The notes: generated from the letters alone by a model not told the origin. A stretch of 15,424 nt of DNA from DATKMG01 sp035541995 (GCA_035541995.1 DATKMG010000682.1:1-15424), one strand, 5' to 3'; counted from the stretch's first letter, positions 7,387-14,363 are shown. Made by a program: numbers and translations.

Positions 7387-7948
7387 GCTGGAATTCGTCT
7401 GTCCTTGAAGAATTGAAACTTCAAACGCCTAAAATTAGGAACACTGTTAAGCCGCAGCCAGGGCCGTGAAAGGCGGTAGTACTGGAAGGACTGGTTCTCA
7501 GAAAAGGGGATACTTGGAGACCTTACATACTGTCACAGAAAACAACCGGGTTCCTTCAGGGCTCCTCGGATCTCAATGAATCTATCCCCCGCCCTCATGC
7601 ACGGGGCTATGGGCCATCTCTAACTCGAGGCTAATCCAATTCGTTCTTAACTTCCCGGCACCTTAAGGAGGGGATCTTCGTGTGGCTGGCCCCTAGTCCG
7701 GAAGTGCCCATATCTTACGGAAAATCGTCTGATTTGCAACAAGGAAATTAAGAAGATGTTTAAGATTGAACCCGGATAACGGTCCCTGGATAATATGAAG
7801 TGGCATTCGTTGAATCATGAGCTTGATCTCCTTTTTTACGAGGATGGCATTGGGGCCTGCGCTTCTCGAGCACTGTGGTACTATACCTATGCAGGCTATC
7901 GAAATACGTAAGCGAATTTATGGAACAGTGTACTAAGGAGCCGTCTTT
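7387..7948. other. Divergent intergenic region between pckG and the 7949 gene
   Basis: This 562-nt gap must hold both promoters. On the pckG side are two short palindromes, TTGAA-AC-TTCAA near 7412-7425 and CCTAA-AA-TTAGG near 7429-7440, placed where an operator would be, but neither matches a regulator site I can name. A GTG with a strong AAGGAGG (7665-7671) opens a reading frame of 23 codons (7680-7751), which I do not call as a gene. I see no tRNA, riboswitch or decayed gene. Confidence 0.45.
7876..7884 (+). promoter_or_regulatory. Possible extended -10 for the 7949 operon
   Basis: TGGTACTAT has the TG-N-hexamer layout of an extended -10; the hexamer matches TATAAT in four of six positions. 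It lies about 65 nt upstream of the ATG. No convincing -35 is spaced correctly, so this is tentative. Confidence 0.25.
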
Positions 7949-8410
7949 ATGAAGCACTTTAGTTTAGTTTTAGGGTTCTCGACGATGGTTATATGTCTTG
8001 CTTCCTCCTACGCCGTTGCCGAAGAGACCTCTCAGGTCCACCTCGACTCGGTTAAAGTGATTTACCTGATACCTATGAAGGACCGCATGGATCACTACTT
8101 GACGGCGGAACTCGTCAGGTGGGGGCAATATGAGGTCACTATTGATCCCCACCTGGCGGATGGCATCTTATCTGACGTTCCCCACATTGACCTCAAAAGC
8201 CTGATGGAAGACCCACCGAGAATTGTTCGGACCTCCAAAGCCGCTCGGGGTATCGCCTTTCTGATCGATCCCAAGAGTGAAAAACTTATCTGGTCCACAT
8301 CCAAAGACACTTCGACTTCTTATCTCGTTCACACCAGCTACAAATCCGCAAAGGATCTGGCCCACGAGATAGTCGAACAAATGAAGAAGGACGTCTCCAA
8401 GCCGAAATGA
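7949..8410 (+). CDS. Small exported protein of unknown function
   Basis: This is a 153-aa protein with AAGGAG 8 nt before its ATG. The first 24 residues form a signal peptide (hydrophobic core about 5-20) ending in a type I peptidase site, AVA before EE (22-24). The mature part (about 129 aa) alternates strand- and helix-like stretches (VKVIYLIP, YEVTIDPHLADGIL, GIAFLIDPKSEKLIWST) and ends in a basic helix (DLAHEIVEQMKKD). The pattern 'value computed, compared, reported as fixed data' (FLIDPKSEKLIWS) resembles small periplasmic proteins common in Acidobacteriota, but I cannot name the family. There are no cysteines in the mature protein and no lipobox. Its stop overlaps the next start (ATGA), so the two are translationally coupled. 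I assign no function. Confidence 0.8.
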   Translation: MKHFSLVLGFSTMVICLASSYAVAEETSQVHLDSVKVIYLIPMKDRMDHYLTAELVRWGQYEVTIDPHLADGILSDVPHIDLKSLMEDPPRIVRTSKAARGIAFLIDPKSEKLIWSTSKDTSTSYLVHTSYKSAKDLAHEIVEQMKKDVSKPK

Positions 8411-8814
8411 TCGAATACCGAATTGGGAATAAGTTAGATCTGGATACGGTCATCGAGCTGTATCGGGCTTCGACTCTGGGTGAGAGAAGGCCTATCGGAG
8501 ACCGGGAACGAATGCGACAGATGCTGAACAACGCCAATCTGGTCATCACTGCATGGGATGGCCGGCAGCTTGTGGGGATTTCCAGAGCGCTGTCTGATTT
8601 CAGCTATGCAACCTACTTGTCGGACTTGGCAGTTCGCGTCTCCCATCAAAAACTGGGAATCGGGAAGGAACTGATTCGCAGAACCCAGGAGGCGGGAGGG
8701 ACTCAGACGACCATCATTCTGCTGGCTGCGCCGGCCGCTGAGACCTATTACCCCCATGTTGGATTCACACACCACCCGCAGGCCTGGCTGTTAAGACCGG
8801 GGGACAAGGTTTGA
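8407..8814 (+). CDS. GNAT-family N-acetyltransferase
   Basis: This 135-aa protein, a normal size for a single GNAT domain, would transfer an acetyl group from acetyl-CoA to an amine. Motif A is clear: LSDLAVRVSHQKLGIGKELI (71-90) contains the Q-x-x-G-x-G pyrophosphate loop (81-86) at the end of the central strand. The C-terminal signature LAAPAAETYYPHVGF (106-120), followed by HPQAW, is typical of a small bacterial subgroup of GNATs (YhbS-like). The substrate cannot be read from the sequence. It starts at the ATGA overlap with the exported protein upstream, so the two are made together, although one acts in the cytoplasm and the other outside. Confidence 0.9.
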   Translation: MIEYRIGNKLDLDTVIELYRASTLGERRPIGDRERMRQMLNNANLVITAWDGRQLVGISRALSDFSYATYLSDLAVRVSHQKLGIGKELIRRTQEAGGTQTTIILLAAPAAETYYPHVGFTHHPQAWLLRPGDKV

Positions 8815-8869
8815 AGTTTGCGGGGGAATTTTGAATAAGAGGCAGATGAGAAAATTCAAGACCCGTCTT

Positions 8870-9009
8870 ATGAAAATGCGAGATTTGGTAGCCACGCCGA
8901 CCGCGCCTTTTGCGGGAAGCCTGGGCTTGTCAAACCAGCAAAAAGCCCACGGCTCGCGGCGACAGCCGTCGCCAAATGCGCTCACCGTGGCTACCCGTGC
9001 CATTTTCAT
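8870..9009. repeat. 140-bp palindromic element between the GNAT and PPIase genes
   Basis: The outer arms are ATGAAAATG (8870-8878) and CATTTTCAT (9001-9009). Inside them GGTAGCCACG (8887-8896) pairs perfectly with 8986-8995. The centre holds two smaller hairpins: TGGGCTT/AAGCCCA (8922-8928 with 8943-8949) and GGCGAC-AGCC-GTCGCC (8958-8973). The left 11 nt are identical to those of the 5330-5409 element, but the inner sequence is different. A short TTG-started frame across it (8831-9058) looks like a by-product of the repeat and is not called. Confidence 0.7.
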
Positions 9010-9097
9010 CGACCGTTGTGACTTAAATGGGTCATGGGGACTTTCACAAAATTCCTGAGAATTGAATACCGGCCATAGGACAACAAGGAGAGACACA

Positions 9098-9535
9098 ATG
9101 ACAAAGGGAGTGATCAAGACACTCAGAGGTGATATTCATATCGATTTCTTTGACCAGGACGCCCCTAAAACTGTTGACAATTTCGTGAAACTGGCCCGCA
9201 GAGGTTTTTATAACGGCCTAAAATTCCATCGGGTCATTCCGAATTTCGTCATCCAGGGGGGCTGTCCCAATGGGAATGGCACAGGGGGGCCTGGCTACAC
9301 CATCCCCTGTGAAATCAATTCCAACAAGCACCGAGAGGGGGCCCTTTCCATGGCGCATCGCGGAAAGAATACCGGAGGGAGTCAGTTCGTCATCTGCCAT
9401 TCAGCCCAGCCTCATCTGGACGGGGTCCACACCGTATTTGGGAGGACAACCGACATGCAGGTGGTCAAAGCCATTCGAGCTGGCGACATCATGGAGGAGG
9501 TTGTCATCCTGGAAGCCGATGCTGACGAATCCTGA
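9098..9535 (+). CDS. Cyclophilin-type peptidyl-prolyl cis-trans isomerase
   Basis: This 145-aa single-domain cyclophilin speeds cis-trans isomerisation of Xaa-Pro bonds during folding. I start at ATG 9098 because AAGGAG lies 7 nt upstream; a TTG at 9062 would add a basic tail that is not needed. The active site is recognisable: FHRVIPNFVIQGG (43-55) gives the catalytic Arg45, Phe50 and Gln53, and GSQFVIC (94-100) and HLDGVHTVFG (106-115) follow. The Trp that binds cyclosporin in human CypA is His106 here, which is usual in bacteria and predicts weak drug binding. No signal peptide is present, so it is cytoplasmic. Its last 32 nt overlap the convergent deaminase gene. Confidence 0.96.
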   Translation: MTKGVIKTLRGDIHIDFFDQDAPKTVDNFVKLARRGFYNGLKFHRVIPNFVIQGGCPNGNGTGGPGYTIPCEINSNKHREGALSMAHRGKNTGGSQFVICHSAQPHLDGVHTVFGRTTDMQVVKAIRAGDIMEEVVILEADADES

Positions 9536-10268
9536 CGCCCGCCTGGTCAAAAAGCTTAAACACGACCTCGTTGAGCGGGTAGTCCACGTTGTAAACCACT
9601 TCTTGAATACCACTATTGATGATCATTTTGGTACACATCAGGCATGGTGCAAAGGTTGTATAAATAGTTCCTCCTTTCACGCTAGTGCCATGGTACGCAG
9701 CCTGGGTGATGGCATTCTCCTCGCCGTGGGAGCAAACACAATCCTCCAGCCGGGTGCCGCTGCCTGCCAGGCTGTTGCAGCGAGGGCATCCTCCCTCGTT
9801 GCAGTTCTTGGTTCCGCGAGGAGTGCCGTTGTAACCGGTGGAAATGATTCGCTTGTCCCGGACAATTACGGCCCCGACTTTGCGCTTGATACAGTTGCTC
9901 CGCATGGATGCAACCTGGGCAATGCGAATAAAGTACTCATCCCAGTCTGGCCGGGCTTGAGATCGCATTCGTTGCAGAAGCAACTGGCTGACCTTCTCTT
10001 CGGCTTGGGTTGCTGCTTCATCTAAATGAAGTACCAAATCGCATCCTGAACTCAAACTGGTCTCGTCTCCGAGCCAAATACTCACCTTCCTTGAGTTTAG
10101 GTCTTCAAGGAATCCTGGAGAATCTTGATCATTCTCAAAAACGTAATTGCGGTCCGTCTCGAGTTTCGCAAGATTTTCCGGAGAGCAGGGATAAAAACCT
10201 CGATGAGTCAGGAAAGAAAAAAGTTTCGATTTCAAGGCAGATTGCTCTCCGAAAAGTCCAACGATCAT
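9504..10268 (-). CDS. dCMP deaminase with N-terminal P-loop-kinase-like domain
   Basis: The C-terminal part (about 107-254) of this 254-aa protein is a zinc-dependent deoxycytidylate deaminase that makes dUMP, the precursor of dTMP. HGE (181-183) gives the zinc ligand and catalytic glutamate, and PCLMC (208-212) the two Cys ligands. A Cys cluster at 156, 161, 164, 177 and 179 could hold a second structural zinc, as in T4-type enzymes. The first 100 residues start like a nucleotide-kinase fold (MIVGLFGEQSALKSKLFSFL), but the Walker A is broken: GEQSALKS where GxxxxGKS is expected. A comparable N-terminal extension occurs in fungal Dcd1. The ATG at 10268 has GAGG 9 nt upstream. The 3' end overlaps the convergent cyclophilin gene. 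Confidence 0.92.
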   Translation of the reverse strand: MIVGLFGEQSALKSKLFSFLTHRGFYPCSPENLAKLETDRNYVFENDQDSPGFLEDLNSRKVSIWLGDETSLSSGCDLVLHLDEAATQAEEKVSQLLLQRMRSQARPDWDEYFIRIAQVASMRSNCIKRKVGAVIVRDKRIISTGYNGTPRGTKNCNEGGCPRCNSLAGSGTRLEDCVCSHGEENAITQAAYHGTSVKGGTIYTTFAPCLMCTKMIINSGIQEVVYNVDYPLNEVVFKLFDQAGVRIRQHRLPG

Positions 10269-10568
10269 GGTTGATTGCCTCGTGATAGTGTAGGGTTCCT
10301 GCCTTGGCCTAATTACAGTTCAAGCGCGGGTGCTCCCCTGCCTGAATAGACCAGAGTGAAATGAGTGCAGATTGGAATTCCGGCGCTCATGTTAAGATAG
10401 TGGCGCTGGAGATGCAGTATTTTGATGGGTGGTCTCCCGGGTTTCGCTGATTGAACATGTAAAGTCCCATCACAACAAAGGTCATTGTACAGCAGGCGGG
10501 TCGTCGATCAAATCAGAGAAGTGAATACGCAGCTGCAAGGGGTTCCGACGGTTTGTAGAGAAGGTCGT
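10269..10568. other. Intergenic region upstream of the small-protein/nucleotidyltransferase pair
   Basis: This 300-nt gap separates the minus-strand deaminase from the plus-strand pair, so both promoters should lie here, but no -35/-10 pair stands out. All frames are broken into short pieces and I recognise no remnant of a gene, tRNA or repeat. The frame of the small protein is open back to a TTG at 10485, but nothing supports that start. Confidence 0.4.
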
Positions 10569-10799
10569 ATGAACAAGGCGTTTGAAGACGATTGCGACGA
10601 ATGGGCAGACTGGTACCAGATGGAGCCCATAGAACGGTGGAATGAGAGCCAGAAATTATGGGTCTTCTACATTCAGGCGGGAGGATCTCTTGACCCCGAA
10701 CCCGATTCTCAAAGTCCTTTCGACTTTATCTACGCACCACGTCCAGCATCTGTTGATGGGAGGCCAGGCTTGCGTCTTGTACGGCGCAGCGGAATTTAG
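10569..10799 (+). CDS. Small acidic protein overlapping the nucleotidyltransferase gene
   Basis: This 76-aa protein starts at ATG 10569 with AGAAGG 4 nt upstream (rather close). It has a helical, acidic N-terminal half (EDDCDEWADWYQMEPIERW, then ESQKLWVFYIQAGG) followed by a loop, GGSLDPEPDSQSPF (38-51), and a basic tail, DGRPGLRLVRRSG (63-75). From memory, the 'xxGGSLDPEPDxQSPF ... GRxGxRxxRR' pattern is a small conserved bacterial protein found before nucleotidyltransferase genes; I cannot confirm this here. Its last 110 nt also encode the start of the next gene in another frame. An antitoxin or partner of the nucleotidyltransferase is a reasonable guess, no more. Confidence 0.6.
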   Translation: MNKAFEDDCDEWADWYQMEPIERWNESQKLWVFYIQAGGSLDPEPDSQSPFDFIYAPRPASVDGRPGLRLVRRSGI

Positions 10800-11430
10800 T
10801 CGGGACACCGATATTGTTTTGATGACCGGGGCTGAGAACCTCAGGCGGCTCTCCTCGGCGCTGGACGCACTGGATGCTCGTCGCATTGCCGTTCCCCCAT
10901 TGTCGCCCGAGTACCTCCAAAAAGGGCATGCCATCCACTTTAGATGCCATCAACCTGATGCGAAGGGCATGCGAGTCGATGTGATGTCGGTAATGCGGGG
11001 GGTGGCTCCGTTCGAAGAACTCTGGCCTCGGCGAACGACTGTAGAGTTGGGGCCCGACACGAGTTGCGAAGTGATCTCCCTGCCGGACCTCGTGCAAGCC
11101 AAGAAAACTCAACGGGACAAGGACTGGCCCATGATTCGACGGCTGGTCGAAGCCAATTACGCGCAGCATGCGGCCAGTCCAACCTCCCAGCATGTTGCAT
11201 TTTGGCTCAGGGAAGCGCGCACAGTGGGGCTCTTGTTGAACGTCGCAGAAGCTTTTCCTGAACTGGTTCCAGCGGTAGAGGCATTGAGACCTCTGCTTTG
11301 CTTTGCTCGAGTGGGCCAGGAGGCCCGTTTGGCCGAAGCCCTTGAACAAGAAGAAAAGCGGGAACGGGAGATCGACCGTGTCTATTGGGCTCCTCTTCGC
11401 CAGGAATTGGAGGAACTCCGTCGCAGATAG
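10690..11430 (+). CDS. Nucleotidyltransferase-fold protein (AbiEii/MNT-like)
   Basis: I choose the TTG at 10690 because GGGAGG (10679-10684) lies 5 nt upstream; the ATG at 10642 has no ribosome-binding site and would add 16 residues. The protein is 246 aa. All three nucleotidyltransferase signatures are seen in order: the GG of LLMGGQACVLYG (22-33), DTD of RDTDIVL (38-44, first two metal ligands) and the Asp of MRVDVMS (94-100). LPDLVQAKKTQRDKDW (131-146) is the segment that usually follows in this family. The C-terminal third is helical and charged, ending in EQEEKREREI...LEELRRR. Relatives include toxins that transfer nucleotides to tRNA and others of unknown role. With the small protein upstream this could be a toxin-antitoxin-like pair. 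Confidence 0.8.
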   Translation: MTPNPILKVLSTLSTHHVQHLLMGGQACVLYGAAEFSRDTDIVLMTGAENLRRLSSALDALDARRIAVPPLSPEYLQKGHAIHFRCHQPDAKGMRVDVMSVMRGVAPFEELWPRRTTVELGPDTSCEVISLPDLVQAKKTQRDKDWPMIRRLVEANYAQHAASPTSQHVAFWLREARTVGLLLNVAEAFPELVPAVEALRPLLCFARVGQEARLAEALEQEEKREREIDRVYWAPLRQELEELRRR

Positions 11431-11478
11431 GATCTTGGCGGGCTGGTTTCTTTTTCGCGCTTGGGAGAAAGCTCCTAA

Positions 11479-12360
11479 ATGGACCGTTTAGATCGATTGG
11501 AAAATGGAAGCATTTATATCCTCAGGGAAGCTTACAGTGAATTCCGGAATCTTTGCATGCTGTGGTCGATTGGGAAGGATAGCACTCTCCTGCTCTGGCT
11601 GACGCGCAAGGCTTTCTTTGGCCACGTTCCCGTCCCCTTGATCCACATTGACACGAGTTTTAAAATCCCCGAAATGATCTCCTATCGCGACCGTCTGGCT
11701 TTGCAGTGGAAACTGACCATGATTTATGGACAGAACTCGGAAGCCCTCCAGACAAGGGCCACGTTTCCGGATGGGAAGGCGAACCGGCTTCAGTGTTGCA
11801 GTGCCCTGAAGACAGAAGCTCTGAAGCACACGATCGACGGATCCTGGCCACGCTATCGCCTGAATCTTGATTCAGGCCGTTACGAGCTCGACTCCAACCG
11901 GACACCCTTCGAAGGTGTGATCGTGGGGATGAGGGCAGATGAAGAGGGCAGCCGCTCCAAGGAACGCTACTTCTCCAGCCGCGACGAACGGAGCGCCTGG
12001 AATTTGGCCGATCAGCCGCCTGAGTTCTGGAACCAATATAAGACCGACTTTGCTCCTGGAACTCACGTTCGAATCCATCCGCTGCTGGATTGGTCAGAGT
12101 TGGACGTATGGGAGTACATCGATCGGGAAAATGTTCCGGTGGTTTCTCTCTATTTCAACCAGGGAGATGGACACCGTTACCGTTCTTTGGGTTGTGCTCC
12201 CTGCACGGCCCCGATCGACTCGCTTTCGACGAATGCCAGCGAAATTGCCGCAGAATTGAGAACCGGCCGGCTTTCCCGGATTGCTGAACGCTCCGGCCGC
12301 GCACAGGATGAGGAAGATGGTGGCGGCCTGGAAACGCTCCGCCGCGAAGGGTATATGTAG
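11479..12360 (+). CDS. cysD: Sulfate adenylyltransferase subunit 2 (CysD-like)
   Basis: This 293-aa protein is the ATP-pyrophosphatase subunit that, with CysN, makes adenosine 5'-phosphosulfate (APS) from sulfate and ATP. SIGKDS (30-35) is the PP-loop, HIDTSFKIPEM (56-66) the following strand, and MRADEEGSRSKER (151-163) the Arg-rich substrate loop. ELDVWEYI (207-214) and SLGCAPCTAPIDS (236-248) are typical of CysD; the CAPC form differs from E. coli CysD (LGCWP) and is like copies I recall from Geobacter-type bacteria. An insert of about 20 residues (about 122-143) precedes the substrate loop. The C-terminus (SGRAQDEEDGGGLETLRREGYM in part) is standard. The start codon has only a distant GGGAG. 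It is followed by cysN 89 nt later, and no reductase genes are near. Confidence 0.93.
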   Translation: MDRLDRLENGSIYILREAYSEFRNLCMLWSIGKDSTLLLWLTRKAFFGHVPVPLIHIDTSFKIPEMISYRDRLALQWKLTMIYGQNSEALQTRATFPDGKANRLQCCSALKTEALKHTIDGSWPRYRLNLDSGRYELDSNRTPFEGVIVGMRADEEGSRSKERYFSSRDERSAWNLADQPPEFWNQYKTDFAPGTHVRIHPLLDWSELDVWEYIDRENVPVVSLYFNQGDGHRYRSLGCAPCTAPIDSLSTNASEIAAELRTGRLSRIAERSGRAQDEEDGGGLETLRREGYM

Positions 12361-12364
12361 CATG

Positions 12365-12405
12365 CGGTAGGGTGCGTTAGCGTATTCGGCGTAACGCACA
12401 AACGG
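12365..12405. repeat. Short palindromic repeat, GTGCGTTA/TAACGCAC, between cysD and cysN
   Basis: GTGCGTTA (12372-12379) and TAACGCAC (12392-12399) form an 8-bp stem with a 12-nt loop, inside the stretch GTAGGGTGCGTTAGCG. The wording (TAGGGTGCGTTAGCG...CGTAACGCAC) is close to a dispersed intergenic repeat I know from several unrelated bacteria. A second small inverted repeat, GGCG...CGCC, lies at about 12419-12437. Here it fills the cysD-cysN gap and could affect relative expression of the two subunits. Confidence 0.6.
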
Positions 12406-12449
12406 GATTGAGACAGACGGCGGACAGGACGCTCGCCTTTCACTGAATA

Positions 12450-14255
12450 ATGATTCCTTCAACCTCACAATTCCACCACGACGATCTCGCCATTGTGGTG
12501 GTCGGCCATGTTGACCATGGCAAGAGCACCATCATCGGTCGCTTGTTGGCCGACACCGATTCCCTACCAACCGGGAAACTTGAACAAGTTCGAGAGTACT
12601 GCCGGAGGAATTCAAGACCCTTCGAGTATGCTTTTCTCCTGGACGCATTGAAGGAGGAGCAAGCTCAGGGCATCACCATCGAAACGGCCCGTTGCTTCTT
12701 TCGAACCGCCAGGCGCAACTATCTGATCCTGGATGCGCCCGGTCACATCGAATTTCTTAAGAATATGGTGACGGGCGCTTCAAGGGCACAGGCGGCTCTA
12801 TTGGTGATCGATGCAGTTGAGGGCGTTCAGGAGAACTCCAGGAGACACGCAACGATGTTGTCCCTCCTGGGGATTCGGCAGGTAATCGGGTTGGTCAATA
12901 AGATGGACCTGACAGGTTACGATCGAGCTAGATTTGATGAGATCGTCAAGGAAATTGCCGCGTTCATGGAGCAATTGCAGATTTTCCCACAGGTTTACAT
13001 TCCAGTGAGTGGACGCGAAGGCGATAACATCGCACACACCTCTCACAAGACCTCCTGGTACCGGGGTCCCACGGTGGTCGAGGTATTAGATCAATTCCAG
13101 CCGGAGAAGCCGTCTGAAGAGAAACCCTTCCGCATGCCGGTTCAAGGAATCTACAGATTCACTCAAGATGGTGACAATCGGAGAATTATTGCTGGAACTG
13201 TAGCTTCGGGGAAGATCAGTGCAGGGGCTGAACTGACTTTCCACCCTTCAGGGAAAAGTGGGAGCGTGAACTCAATCGAAGTGGTCACTCAGGATCCTGA
13301 TGTTCCGGTGCGAGCAGGTTATCCGACCGGGTTCACTCTAAAAGAGCAGATTTACATCACTCGAGGAGAAATCGCAGCGTGCACCCGCGATCAAGCCCCT
13401 CAGGTCAGTTCGAGGCTGAAGACCAGCCTGTTTTGGTTGGGGCGCTCGTCGCTGACCAAAGACAAGGAGTATTTCATCAAGCTGGGGACAGCCAAGGTTA
13501 AAGCTCGAGTGGAGGAAATAAGAAAGGTACTGAATGCATCCAACCTGCACTCCCAATCGAAAATGACGATCGAGCGAAATGAGGTGGGGGAGTGTATCTG
13601 GATTCTCGAAAAGGCCATTGCCTTTGATCTTGGAGAGATCCCCGAAACTAGCCGCTTTGTTGTGATAGACAACTACGAGATCTCTGGTGGGGGTACAGTC
13701 TTGGAGGCCCTGGAGGACCAGCAAGGGGCTATTCGGGAAAAGGTGTTTCTCCGGAATAGCAAGTGGGAAAAGAGCTCGATTACTCCCGAAGAACGTGCAA
13801 TCAAGTACGGTCAGAAGTCGGCCTTGATTCTCATCACCGGCCCGAAAGACTCCGGGAAAAAACCCATTGCCAGGGCCCTGGAAAAACGCCTCTTTGAAGA
13901 AGGCCGCCTGGTTTACTTCCTGGGAATCGGAAGTGTGTTGTACGGAGTCGATGCAGATATTAAGGGATCCAAGGTCAATAACCGGGAAGAACACATCCGG
14001 CGCCTGGCCGAAGTATCGCACGTGTTACTTGAGATGGGGGCCATTTTGATTGTGACAGCCGTGGAATTAACTCAAGCCGATCTGGGCATATTTGAGACTG
14101 TTGTCCTCCCCGACCGGGTCGAAACGATTTGGGTCGGAGCGCACATTACGACAGATATCTTTTGTGACCTCCAGCTCACCACACCTATGCCTCAGGAGAA
14201 GGCAGTGGAAACTATCCAAATAGAACTGCTAAGGTCGGGTATCCTCAACAGCTAA
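12450..14255 (+). CDS. cysN: Sulfate adenylyltransferase subunit 1 with APS-kinase-like C-terminal domain (CysN/C-like)
   Basis: Residues 1-430 of this 601-aa protein are the EF-Tu-like GTPase that drives APS synthesis with CysD. G1 is GHVDHGKS (19-26), G2 GITIE (74-78), G3 DAPGH (95-99; E. coli has DTPGH) and G4 NKMD (150-153); the two beta-barrel domains follow. From about 455 there is an APS-kinase-like domain (ALEKRLFEEG, REEHIRRLAEVSHVLLEMG, ILIVTA). Its P-loop reads GPKDSGKKP (464-472), lacking the Ser/Thr after GK, and the DGDN-type motif of true APS kinases is replaced by LGIGSVLYG (491-499). So it may not make PAPS by the normal route. Similar tails occur in Geobacter-type CysN. No clear ribosome-binding site precedes ATG 12450, suggesting coupling to cysD or weak initiation. 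Confidence 0.92.
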   Translation: MIPSTSQFHHDDLAIVVVGHVDHGKSTIIGRLLADTDSLPTGKLEQVREYCRRNSRPFEYAFLLDALKEEQAQGITIETARCFFRTARRNYLILDAPGHIEFLKNMVTGASRAQAALLVIDAVEGVQENSRRHATMLSLLGIRQVIGLVNKMDLTGYDRARFDEIVKEIAAFMEQLQIFPQVYIPVSGREGDNIAHTSHKTSWYRGPTVVEVLDQFQPEKPSEEKPFRMPVQGIYRFTQDGDNRRIIAGTVASGKISAGAELTFHPSGKSGSVNSIEVVTQDPDVPVRAGYPTGFTLKEQIYITRGEIAACTRDQAPQVSSRLKTSLFWLGRSSLTKDKEYFIKLGTAKVKARVEEIRKVLNASNLHSQSKMTIERNEVGECIWILEKAIAFDLGEIPETSRFVVIDNYEISGGGTVLEALEDQQGAIREKVFLRNSKWEKSSITPEERAIKYGQKSALILITGPKDSGKKPIARALEKRLFEEGRLVYFLGIGSVLYGVDADIKGSKVNNREEHIRRLAEVSHVLLEMGAILIVTAVELTQADLGIFETVVLPDRVETIWVGAHITTDIFCDLQLTTPMPQEKAVETIQIELLRSGILNS

Positions 14256-14363
14256 TCCTCGAAGACAAACCAAATTGCCGGGCTCCACGCGATTTGCTAC
14301 CATCACATTGGCCGGGAGACCTCCGGAACACCTGTATAGCTGCCAGTCTATTGGTCACGATTT

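Noticed and set aside
7680..7751. 23-codon frame with GTG start and strong AAGGAGG
   Set aside because: The ribosome-binding site is good, but the peptide has no signal, membrane or leader-peptide features, and no attenuator follows. Not supportable as a gene on sequence alone.
8831..9058. 75-aa frame across the palindromic element
   Set aside because: It needs a TTG start, has no ribosome-binding site, and most of its residues come from the arms of the repeat.
9062..9097. Upstream TTG start for the cyclophilin
   Set aside because: It adds an unconserved basic tail, and the AAGGAG at 9085-9090 is placed for the ATG at 9098.
10726..11349. 207-aa minus-strand frame opposite the nucleotidyltransferase
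   Set aside because: It is antisense to a gene with all three nucleotidyltransferase motifs and has no recognisable domain.
13338..14021. 227-aa minus-strand frame opposite cysN
   Set aside because: It is antisense to conserved cysN coding sequence, with a composition typical of antisense reading and no family match.
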